From Prorocentrum cordatum (taxonomy: Eukaryota; Sar; Dinophyceae; Prorocentrales; Prorocentraceae), in the NCBI GenBank assembly GCA_963575745.1, contig CAUYUJ010015707.1, positions 22,501 to 65,830 of the forward strand: DNA of 43,330 nt, given 5' to 3'. The notes under the pieces are model-generated. The model was not told where the DNA came from. It saw only the letters and a program-made list of their open reading frames with translations, and did not search any database. Positions within the stretch are counted from its first letter, which is position 1. Every line of letters begins with the position of its first letter. Both the position numbers and the translations under genes were made by a program. Below, piece by piece: positions 31,360-39,942 of this stretch.

Positions 31360-32800
31360 ATGGTGGGCGACACGCCAAAAATGGGCCCCCCCCCTCCTGC
31401 AGGCTCGGGGGCGCCGCGCATGGAGCACCCCGCCATGGTCGGCAAGGTGCCCGGCCCGGCGCCAATCCCGACGCCAGCGCCAGCGACGGCGCCCCCTCCG
31501 CTGCCCCCCGAGAACATGCTCCGCCCCAAGATGTCCCGAATGGACGACGCAACGGCCGAGGACAAGGCCGAGGGCAAGGTTGAGCCCCAGGGGGAGGCCG
31601 AGAAGAAGGTGGCGCCCCAGCAGACCGAGCAAGGGAAGGCGCCCGAGCAGGCCGAGCAGACGCCGATCCTCCAGAAGGCGAGACCCCCCAAGGGCCCTCC
31701 GCCGAAGCTCCCGAGACCACCCGACGGCCCTCCGCCCGAGAAGTTCCTGAAGGCGGAGGCGTCCCAGGGCCCGCCGCCCACGAACGCCGAGCACGTTCCC
31801 GTGGCGGAGGTGACCGTCGACGAAGGCCCGCCTCCTTATCCTCCTCCTCTTTCGTCTAATCCTTCCTTTATCCTCCTTCTCCTTCGCATTCTCTCTCCGC
31901 CCCCCCCCCCAATGCCTCCCCAGACAACCTGTGCACGAGCGGGGCCGACATCCAGGACGTGTGCGGCGGAGACCCCATGCAGTCGCCAGTGCAGGAGACC
32001 CTCGTTTGCCTCCTCTATGTGTATGTTATGTATCCCGTCCACGCCTCGCTCTCCTCCCTTCCCTCCCCATCTCTCTCTCTGTCCCTCCCTATCCCTATCC
32101 CGCCCCTCTCCTCGCACCCCCCTCATAACGCAATCCCCCGCCGCCCCCCCGCCCCACCCCGCCCACCCCGCGCGCGCGCACACACACACACACGCACACA
32201 CGCGCACACGCACACGCACACGCACACGCACACGCACACTCACGCACACACGCACCCCCCAATGCCTCCCTGATCCTTCCCCCATGTAGCGCTCATCCTT
32301 GTACTCGCAATTGTTAGGAGAGCCCCGCGATCACGATGGTCATGTCGGGCAACATCCACGTGGTGATCCCAGTCGAGTTGAAGGAGCGGAATCCATTGGA
32401 AGGGCGTCGTAAGAGGGAGGGAGGGGGGGATGCGCGGAAGCATGAGGGAGGGGGGGGAGGGGTGGAGGAGGATAAGGAGGGGGAGAAGGAAGGGGGGATA
32501 AACAGAAGGATGAGGAGGGGGGGAGAAGGAGGTGGAATGGAGCAAACGAAACAATGAGGGATGGCGGGCATAGGACTGGAGGCCCTGGGGAGAAGACGGA
32601 TTACAGAGGAGGGGGGGCGGGGGTAGGGTGCAAGAGAAAATAGATGGCCCCAGGAGCGCGCCGATGCGATTCGCCTCACCGTGAAGTTCCCCAAGGCGAA
32701 GCGCGAGGCGGAGGCAGCCGAGGCCCGCGCTACCAAGGCGCAGCGCGAGGCGGAGGCCGCGAAGGCCAGCGCTTCCAGCAGCGGATTGCCCCCCCTCTGA
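31360..32800 (+). CDS. Proline-rich protein of unknown function, 262 aa, 4 exons (complete)
   Basis: Exons are 31360-31825, 31924-32003, 32318-32403 and 32644-32800. The donors are GC, GT and GC, all acceptors are AG, the phases are 1, 0 and 2, the total is 789 nt and the stop is TGA. The start was chosen because a leader relic ends 11 nt upstream, although the frame stays open to about 31143. Residues 8-47 and 108-135 are rich in Pro (GPPPPAG, RPPKGPPPKLP), with a Glu/Gln/Lys-rich stretch between them. Exons 2-3 hold a non-repetitive part (TSGADIQDVCGGDP; MSGNIHVVIPVELKE). Exon 4 ends in an Ala/Glu/Lys/Arg helix-like repeat, KREAEAAEARATKAQREAEA. No family was recognised. Intron 1 is pyrimidine-rich, intron 2 carries a CACACG repeat, and intron 3 is purine-rich. 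Confidence 0.7.
32168..32255. repeat. (CA)n/(CACACG)n repeat in intron 2
   Basis: CGCGCACACACACACACACG continuing as CGCACA units, inside intron 2 of the 262-aa gene. Confidence 0.9.
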
Positions 32801-33464
32801 ACGTTCGCGGGGGCGGGCAAACACTTCCCTCCTTTCGTCGGCCCTCCGCCTCCACCCCCGCCCACGCGCGCGCGTGCGCGTCCGTTTCCAGCTTCGTTCC
32901 CATCCCTGTGTTTAGTTTCTCCTCCCTCTTCTCCTATTCCTCCTCCTCCCCCCCTCCCCTCAGCCTCCGCATTCTCCTCCCCGCCCCCGACCCCATAATT
33001 GGGTGGTATGGGGAACGTGTTAAACACGTTCGGTGTGGTTTCCGTCTCCCCCCCCCCCCCCCCATCCCCCCCACCTCCCCCCCGCCCCGCCCATGCGCCC
33101 TCATCGCTGCAACATCTTCCAACGGTTTCGTGCCCGAGCAGCGGCCCCGAAAGGGGGGGGCGCGCTGCGAAGAATGCCAAGGGGGGCCACCGCTAGGATG
33201 GGTCACGGGTTTCTCCCGAGGAGATCTTTAGATTTAGAAAACTCCTGGATAAGTATGCTTGGCAATTTAGAAGGTTTCTGGATGTTTTGTGTTTCAACGT
33301 TGAAGGAGTTGCTTTTGGGGGGGGCGTGCGGGTGGCGAGGGCGGGGTGGGGGTCGGGGATGGCTCGGGCTCAGACTATAGCGATGGCCCCCCTGGCGCGT
33401 TCTGGCCCGTCGTGGCGCTCGGCCCGCAACAGAGGGTCGCGATCCCGCGGCTCAAGATGGCCTC
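32801..33464. other. Intergenic DNA with a 19-nt palindrome
   Basis: It includes pyrimidine-rich stretches near 32915-32990 and 33050-33090 and the palindrome GAACGTGTTAAACACGTTC at 33013-33031. No exon was recognised, although several short frames are open. Confidence 0.45.
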
Positions 33465-33655
33465 CAAGATGGCAACGTTGGCCCAAGATGGCCTCCAAGA
33501 TGGCCTCCGGGTCCACCCAAGATAGTCCAAGATGGGGCCCAAGATGGCCCGCGAGAGAGTCCAAGATGCCTTCAAGTTCGTCCACGAAGCCTCCAAGACG
33601 GCTCAAGATGGCCCCAAGATGGCCTAAGACTGCCCAAGAGGCCCCCAAGAGGCTC
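33465..33655. repeat. CAAGATGGCC repeat
   Basis: Units CCAAGATGGCC and TCCAAGATGG, ten or more copies. This is a variant of the CAAGACGGCCC family and ends just upstream of the leader relic at 33661. Confidence 0.8.
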
Positions 33656-33660
33656 CCACG

Positions 33661-33685
33661 CGGTATACAGACATTCTGGCTCAAG
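33661..33685 (+). other. Spliced-leader relic upstream of the 214-aa gene
   Basis: CATTCTGGCTCAAG at 33672-33685 matches the last 14 bases of the DinoSL (CATTTTGGCTCAAG) at 13 positions. It lies 91 nt before the ATG. Confidence 0.6.
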
Positions 33686-33776
33686 TTTTCGGGCGCCACC
33701 GCCCGCGCCGTCGCCGACGGCCAACCCGACGCCGAACCCGACGGCCATCCCGACGCCCAACCCGACGCTGAACCCG

Positions 33777-34421
33777 ATGGCGACTGGCCCGCACCACGGC
33801 GTGCACTACCTTGTGATCAACAGGGAGACGAGGATGAAGTGCTGGTTCTACTTGTCGCACCTTGACATGTGGGTGCCGCTCTACGTGCCGATCTCGGGCG
33901 ACGACCCGTGGCCGCAGTTCCCTAAGCTCAAGGACTGCAAGGCTGAGCTCATCCAGGACATCCTGGGCAACAACGTCCCCGAGACCCAGGTGAAGCTGTA
34001 CCGATGCGAGCTGACGAACAGGCCCCCAGAGACCTGGGACGGCGAGTTGGACCAGGAGTGGTTCGTGAACGAGAAGTGGGGCCTCTACGTCGACGCGGAC
34101 CTCGAGAGCGGCCTGCGCGAGTGCGACTTCGAGGTGAACGAGCGCCAGCACGAGTACGATAAGGACAACTACGCGAAGGCCGACAACTACACGAAGGCCT
34201 ACAACTACGACGACAGGTGGGAGTGCGGCTACAAGAGCGGCTACGACGACGGCTGGCAGAGTGGCTACAAGATGTGCCACGTCATGGAGCACTCGACCAG
34301 CGCTGGCAGCTCGAACATCAAGATCCCCGTCTCGCCACTGGCGTCTGTGCAGGAAGATCCTGCAGGCGGCTCGGCTTCCAGCTGGCTGGAGGTCGACAAG
34401 GGCGCGGAGGACCCGAAGTAG
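33777..34421 (+). CDS. Intronless 214-aa protein of unknown function
   Basis: A single open frame from ATG to TAG with strong G/C third-position bias, unlike the repeats on both sides. Residues 10-110 look like a folded domain rich in Trp, Cys and aromatics (KCWFYLSHLDMWVPLYVPIS; EWFVNEKWGLYVDADLE). Residues 127-164 are Tyr/Asp/Lys/Gly-rich with short repeats (DNYAKADNYTKAYNY; YKSGYDDGWQSGYK). The C-terminus is acidic. No known family was recognised. Upstream DNA is open in the same frame with an NPTPNPTAIPTPNP repeat, so translation could start earlier. The leader relic 91 nt upstream plus the lack of introns suggest a retroposed gene. Confidence 0.7.
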   Translation: MATGPHHGVHYLVINRETRMKCWFYLSHLDMWVPLYVPISGDDPWPQFPKLKDCKAELIQDILGNNVPETQVKLYRCELTNRPPETWDGELDQEWFVNEKWGLYVDADLESGLRECDFEVNERQHEYDKDNYAKADNYTKAYNYDDRWECGYKSGYDDGWQSGYKMCHVMEHSTSAGSSNIKIPVSPLASVQEDPAGGSASSWLEVDKGAEDPK

Positions 34422-34424
34422 GCC

Positions 34425-34570
34425 TGGCGGCCATCAGCTCGGCCTACCCGAAGGCCTACCCGACGGCCATCCGCTCGGCGTACTCGACGGCCTACCCCGA
34501 CGTCCTGAACCCGACGGCCTACCCGATACGAGCCCCGACGGCCTGAACCCGACGGCCGACCCTTCGCCGA
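34425..34570. repeat. CCTACCCGACGG repeat downstream of the 214-aa gene
   Basis: Units CCTACCCGACGG and CTGAACCCGACGG. A matching repeat (AACCCGACG, 12-bp period) lies at 33715-33780, so the gene is bracketed by related repeats. Confidence 0.7.
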
Positions 34571-35395
34571 CTCGGCGCGATTGAAAAAATGGTAAAGCCC
34601 CGAAGTCCCCAGAGGCCCTCAAGAGGCGCTCAAGACCCCCCAAAAAACTCATCCTCATTCTCATGTTCCTCCTCCTACTCCGCAGCCTCGTCCTCCCCAT
34701 CCTCTTCATCCTACTCCACCTTATCACCATTCTTCTCCTCCTCAGCTGCATCCTCCTCATCATGCTCATCATCGTCCTCATCATCGTCATCCTCATCTTC
34801 AATTTCATCATCATAGTCCTGATTATCCTCCTCATTTGCAACCCCTTATCCTGCTCCTCCTCCGCCTCCTCATCCTCCTCCTCCGCCTACTACCCCTCCT
34901 CTCTCCCTACGCCTCCCTCGTCCCGCCTAGGCCGCGGCCGAGGCGGCAGCTAAGGCCAAGGCCAAGCCCACCTCTGGCTGCTCCCTCCTTCTCACCCCCC
35001 CTCCTCTATGTCCCTCCTCCTCATCGTCCTCCTGCTCCTTCCCCCGTCATCCTCATCGTCCTTCTCCTGCTCATCCTCCTCCTCCTCATGCTCCTCATCA
35101 TCCTTCCCATTCCTCCTCCCTCCTCCCCCCCGCCGCCGTCCAGGGGGCCACCATGCGGGGGTGCGTATTGTGAGCTATGGCGACGACGGTGATGATGATG
35201 TTCATGATGATGATGATGCTGATGGTGATGTGATGATGATGATGATGATGATGGTGGTGGTCATACTGATGGTGAAGGCGATGGCGGTGCTAAACATGCT
35301 GATCTTGACGATGATGATCACGAGTATGGCCACGATGCTGATGCTGCTGGTGATGATAATGATGATGGCCCTGCCCAGAACTCGCACATCCAACC
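34571..35395. repeat. Low-complexity CTC, ATC and GAT tracts
   Basis: 34600-34645 has CCTCAAGAGGCGCTCAAGACC-like DNA. 34650-34925 is CTC/ATC-rich and 34980-35140 is CTCCTC. 35185-35375 is GAT-rich. A possible tiny exon at 34932-34966 reads AAAEAAAKAKAK between an AG and a pyrimidine tract, but it is not supported otherwise. Confidence 0.7.
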
Positions 35396-35575
35396 CCTAA
35401 CCGCGCTTCAGTTCCCGGCGAGCATATGGTTTCCATCGCCCCCCCCGATAGCGGACACCATATGAGAATGCTACGCCCGACCGCCCATCGAGATATCTCG
35501 AGGCAGATGCAATCGCGCGCGGCAATGGTGAAGAATCGAGGAAAACGGGGGGGGGCGAGCCACGTCAGAACAAGC

Positions 35576-35845
35576 TCACGAGCTGGGCTTGGAAAGGAGA
35601 GCCTCGACCTCGGCGACGGACCGCAATCCTGGCCCTGGATTCCATTCCCACTCCCACTCCTCCTCGAACGTAGCACCAGCACGCTTCACACCAGTGCAGC
35701 GCCAGATGACGGGGTACTTTGTCCCATCGGGCAATTTGTAGAGGTCGGGGTAGCTCGCGGGCCACCACTTCTTGAAACGCTTGTTCGACTCGGAATAGCG
35801 CCACCCCTGCGACGAATCGCCGCCTGAAAGGCTGCTTCCCACCAT
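35576..35845 (-). CDS. Small 89-aa protein or terminal exon, unknown function
   Basis: An open frame from ATG (35845) to TGA (35576), with a stop in frame shortly upstream. It is non-repetitive and rich in Trp, Tyr and Lys: GWRYSESNKRFKKWWP, then KYPVIWRCTGVKRAG and EEEWEWEWNPGPG. The composition is clearly protein-like and unlike the neighbouring repeats. The in-frame stop favours a true start, but an acceptor at AG near 35861 or 35868 could make it the last exon of a longer gene. No family was recognised. Confidence 0.5.
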   Translation of the reverse strand: MVGSSLSGGDSSQGWRYSESNKRFKKWWPASYPDLYKLPDGTKYPVIWRCTGVKRAGATFEEEWEWEWNPGPGLRSVAEVEALLSKPSS

Positions 35846-35869
35846 TCCGACCGACGGATCTAGAAGCTA

Positions 35870-36940
35870 TGCTCCAATGTCGGGGCGGGGGGGTGGGCAA
35901 CTGCTTCAGGCGAGATGGCTGCGCGGCCGCCAGGGGATGGGAAGAACAAGTACACGCAAGGGGGATAAGTATAATGAGTTTGATGGTGACGTTTCTGACG
36001 ACGGTGGTGAGTTGGATGATGGAGGGGAGGGCGCGCGTGCCGCGGGCGCTGGTCGGTCGAGCTGGGCGCCCAATCTGGGCGTCGGGTTGGGCGTCGGGCG
36101 CCCTCGGGCGTTCGCCTCTGTGACAAAGAGGGGGGGGGAGGAGGAGAAGGAGGAGGAGGAGGAGAAGGAAAAGGAGGAGGTGCTTGCCGAGAGGCGGTTG
36201 GGTCGGCCCGCGGCGGCGGGCGGAGGGCCCACTAGCCCCCCCGCCCCCCACCCCAGCGCGTGCACCACGGAGCCCACAGGGCCAGGAACCGCGTTGCATG
36301 CGCCGAGGCGGGGGGTGGAGGGCCAATCGAACCTGGCAAAGCGGCCGAGCGGCCCGTGCTCACGCGCACGAAGCCTGCCAGGGCGCGGCACTCCACGCAC
36401 AGCGCGCCCAGCGGCGGCGGGGCGTGGCCGACCTCCAGGTGGCCCAGCGAGCCCAGGTGGCCACTGAAGAAGAGGGCCGTGCCGACCCACACGTGGACCA
36501 GCTCGAACATGCACGAGCTGCATGCAGCAAAACTGGCTGGATGCAGGCCAGCACTTAAGGTGCCCAAGGGCCAGCCACGCTGCAATCCCAAGGGGCCTGG
36601 CCGGCCTGCACCTGCCTGGCGACATATGAACCTGCCCTGGGCAGGATTTGAAAGCCGAGCCTGTGGCGGCCCTGCTGTCACCCAAAAAGTCAGCCATCAC
36701 TGCCAGGAGAGTGACCCAGGGCGCTGCATCTTGCCGCCGTCGTCGTGGATGGGGCCTCTTATTGGGGTCCTCTTGGGGCCTTATTGGGGGTCAGCGCCGT
36801 CAGAGAATTTTTAAGGGACCTTATTGGTGGGCCTTATTGGGGTCTTCTTGGGGCCTTATTGGAGGGCCTTATTGGGGGATCGTGGGGTCCTATTGGGGCC
36901 TTATTGGGGTCTTCTTGGGGCCTATTGGGCGAAAATCCAG
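35870..36940. other. GC-rich segment without a supported gene; TTATTGGGG repeats
   Basis: 35870-36700 is open in several frames on both strands with Pro/Gly/Arg/Ala-rich products, and no frame stands out. 36130-36180 is a GGA tract. 36745-36930 repeats GGGGCCTTATTGGGG and GGGTCTTCTTGGGGCC. Confidence 0.45.
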
Positions 36941-36944
36941 GACC

Positions 36945-39085
36945 TCAAGATGCTTGCTCCAGCTCGGGAAACAATTTAGGAATGAGCGCATTAAAGATGT
37001 GCACCAGAACTGGGATGGCCATGGAATTCCCAGCGAGCTTGCCCATCGCAAGTGCCGAGTCCAGCGGGGCCACGCAGCTGGGATCAAACCCCTGCAGGCG
37101 AAATAACTCAGCGGGGGTCATTCTCCGTCTGTGACTGGTGACCCAGAAACCCGCCGCGCGGCGACGGGTCAATGTGGGAGAAAACTCGTGGAATACTTGG
37201 AGGTACCTCCAAGACGAAACCGCCGGCGCACTCTCACCTCAATCTCGCGATGATAACACAAATTATCGCAAGTTCGAAGTTAGCGCACCAGAGCTCGCGA
37301 GGCAATCATCTAGCACGATCTCGGGGCGTCCATCCCAAAATACAATTGAAACGTAGTCACAAGAATGTGCATCAAGAAAACGAACCCCCTCGCCGAAGGC
37401 CAAGGGCCCCATGGAGGTGCCAACTAGGAGCGCCCCGGAGGAGAGGGGGTCTAACGGCCAAGAACGTGAGGGTACCTCTCCGAAACCAAAGTTGTTATTC
37501 ACCCGAGGCTAGTTGTACGCTACGCTATATTGTTTGGAACCGGTTGAACTAGAGATGGCCAGCAACGCAGACTTCAAGCGTGTGATGTTTACCAGGAGGC
37601 CGGACGCATGAGCAATTTATAATCAAAACAGCACGGAACTTTTGGGTCGGGGCGGCGGCAGCCAGTATATCACAGTCAACTACAAAAGTCTCCTTAGAAG
37701 GGTGCCGCCCTTGCTCCCTCAGAGCCCGCTTGACCCTTCGGAGATTGGAGCAGGCGTGGGAGTTTGGGTCCGGCGTGGGCGTCGCACCTCGAGGTCCCTT
37801 AAAGGGGTCAAGAAGAGCAGAAACAGGCACAACAGGGGGTCGCGGTGGCCTGGGCAACGCTGGTCGTTGCTTCTCCGAGCGCCGGATCCCAACAATGTCT
37901 CAGGGACCCCAACGCACAACTATACCGATACTCATGCCCCGCCCCCCTCTCACTCTGATTCAATATCACCCCATGGTCCTCGAAGAGCATCGGCATCAAT
38001 GTGTGTTTGGGCTCCCTAATGTATATCCTCGGTCTCGACTGAGGCAAGCCGAAGTCCGAGGCCCTATACACTCGAGCTCGCGCGCGGAACCCGCAACGAG
38101 AGATATCCCTGGCGATCTTTCGAATTGTTCTGCCCCAGCGGTGTGTCGTCAGGCCCTTGACATTCTCAAATCCGCCACCGTGCCCCTGCGCGGAGTGGCC
38201 TGTCGCGTCTTGTCGCGTGACTCTTTCGGGCCCCAAGGCCATCCAAGAGGGCCCCGAAAGGGCCCCCATGACGGTCCAAGAGGGCCCAGAGTCGCCGAGG
38301 GATCGTTCCAGGACGCCCAAGATGGCCGCCTGACGGCCCAAAAGAGGCCCGCACGAGGCCTCCCAAGATGGCCCCAAGAAGTACAATTCATTGAGTTGCT
38401 GTAGGTGTTTGAAGGATTTGGGAGTTCTTCGGCTCCCCGACGCTCCAAGACGGCACCAGAGGCCCCCCGAGGCGACCCACGCGGCCCCCAAGAGGGCTCC
38501 AAAACGGCCCAAGAGGCCCACAAGACAAGGCCCCAAACGGCCCTCCAAGAAGCCCCAAGAGGCTCCACAGAGGCACCCAAGGAGGCACCTAAGAAACTCC
38601 CAACAAGCACTACAACTGCAACCCAGATGCCCCCGAGATCTTTCCGACGAGACCCCAAGAAGCATCTCGGAGGGCTCTGGCCCGCAACCCAGGCACGCTG
38701 GCGGAATGAGCCGAAGGCCATAATATATAAAAGATCGTATTCTACCGTGCTGGAGGGTGCGGAGGAAAGACTTGTACACGCGCATCCGTTTATCATTGAA
38801 CCCCCTACGAAGCCCCATTGCAGAGAATGGCTGACAAGGAAGTCCCACTGCGAGGCAATCGACTTTGCTCAAACATCGCTCGTCCCGCTCGCACGCATCA
38901 TCGAACCACACCTTGGGTTTGTGGTTCCTCAAGATAAACTGTTTCGCTGACGGGCACGTGTCGCTACTCCAGCGGTGTGACACTATAACACGTCCGTCTC
39001 GAACGGCAGTAGCTGAACGAACAGCGAAAAGAGGGGCATCAGTTCCAGAGCAATCAGTGGCGATTCTGAATTTGATTGGGCTCAT
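36945..39085 (-). CDS. C5-type cytosine DNA methyltransferase, multi-exon
   Basis: This enzyme transfers a methyl group from S-adenosylmethionine to cytosine in DNA. Exon 1 (39085-38746) has motif I, FRIATDCSGTDAP (residues 6-18), and catalytic motif IV, GLPCQPFS (Cys84). Exon 2 (about 38164 to 37990) has ENVKGL (motif VI) and DFGLPQSRPRIYI (motif VIII). Exon 3 (about 37770-37630) has KETFVVDCD. Exon 4 (about 37215-36945) has SPTLTRRR...FWVTSHRRRMT, ELFRLQGFD (motif IX) and GKLAGNSMAIPV (motif X), ending in TGA. All key residues are present, so it may be active. Exact splice sites of exons 2-4 are not settled, and the strand before ENV was not found. A leader relic ends 23 nt before the ATG. 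Related enzymes in dinoflagellates are partly carried by retroelements, but no reverse transcriptase is seen here. Confidence 0.8.
38165..38745. repeat. CAAGAGGGCCC repeat in an intron of the methyltransferase
   Basis: 38225-38640 holds many CAAGA(G/C/T)GGCC units. The intron's end, on the coding strand, contains 38198-38172, identical over 27 bp to 19616-19590 at the end of an intron in the 474-aa gene. Confidence 0.7.
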
Positions 39086-39108
39086 ACCGGAATTCGTGGA
39101 TCTTTCGG

Positions 39109-39127
39109 CTTGAGCCAACCGTCTACG
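39109..39127 (-). other. Spliced-leader relic upstream of the methyltransferase
   Basis: On the minus strand this reads CGTAGACGGTTGGCTCAAG. CGTAG and TTGGCTCAAG match the DinoSL; only the four bases between them differ from its CCATT. It ends 23 nt before the ATG at 39085. Confidence 0.65.
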
Positions 39128-39299
39128 TCCCCGTGCCCATGCAAAGGCATATATCAGGCCCCTCCGCACCTCCTTACTTCGCGCATCCCCGCGATGCGCG
39201 AGGCGCGGTTACCTTCGCGCCCTCGCCGACCCCCTGGGCCCAGGCCGCGACGCGCGAAGTGTGATGATCTTCGTGCCCCTTGGGGTCACCTAGATGTCA

Positions 39300-39495
39300 G
39301 AGCACAACGGATCCCCCATGTCCCTCTATGGCATTCGATGTCTTCCCGTGCCCCTCTATGTCCCTCCATGTCCCCCTATGTCCCTGCATGTCCCTCCATG
39401 TCCTCCCGTGCCCCCCCATGTCCCTCCATGTCCTCCTGCGTCCCTCCATGTCCCTCCAAGCCCCTCCATGTCCATGAATGTCCTTCCACGTGCTG
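39300..39495. repeat. TGTCCCTCCA minisatellite
   Basis: Units TGTCCCTCCA, TGCCCCTCTA and TGTCCCCC, about 15 bp. Related to 23775-24810. Confidence 0.9.
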
Positions 39496-39589
39496 TGATA
39501 GCCCCCCCGCGCAGGCATCGCGGCCCGACCTCCGCGGCTACCCCGCGTGGCCGGTGGGCGGGCGGGAATTTCCGCAGGGGGCCAAAGCA

Positions 39590-39755
39590 TGAGGAGGACT
39601 AGGAGGAGGAGGGGAGGGAGGAGGAGGAGGACGAGGACGAGGACGAGTAGGGGTGTAAGGGGGGCGGGTGGGCGAGGAGGGGGAATGGGGGAGGACCGAT
39701 AGGAGGAGGAGGAGGAAGAGGAGGAGGAGGAGGAGGAGGAGAAGGCTAGGGGGGA
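39590..39755. repeat. Purine tract (GGA)n
   Basis: GGA/GAC/GAG-rich. 39756-39942 is unique DNA with CGGGCGCGACAGCTCACTATG at ~39868 repeated as GGGCGCGACAGCTCACTATG at ~39910. Confidence 0.85.
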
Positions 39756-39942
39756 ATTGAATCACGGCGGAGGCCTTGGATAAGGAACAAGGTCTCGCGA
39801 CCAATTGACGGCTGGTCGGGTTCTGGCTCTTTAGAGGGGATCAGCCTTGACGCACTGGGGCTCCACAGCGGGCGCGACAGCTCACTATGCCCCAGTCGGG
39901 GGCAGCCGGGGGCGCGACAGCTCACTATGCTCACTGGCTCAC

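Noticed and set aside
33450-33610. Two more GGCTCAAG matches as leader relics
   Set aside because: They are part of the CAAGATGGCC repeat (CGGCTCAAGATGGCC) and have no CATT upstream.
35906-36700. A 264-codon minus-strand protein
   Set aside because: Three frames over this GC-rich stretch are open and equally plausible, with no motif or splice support.
37808-39169. A 453-codon methyltransferase frame read as one exon
   Set aside because: Between the PCQ and ENV motifs it crosses ~580 bp of CAAGANGGCC repeat, which must be intron. It also begins upstream of the leader relic.
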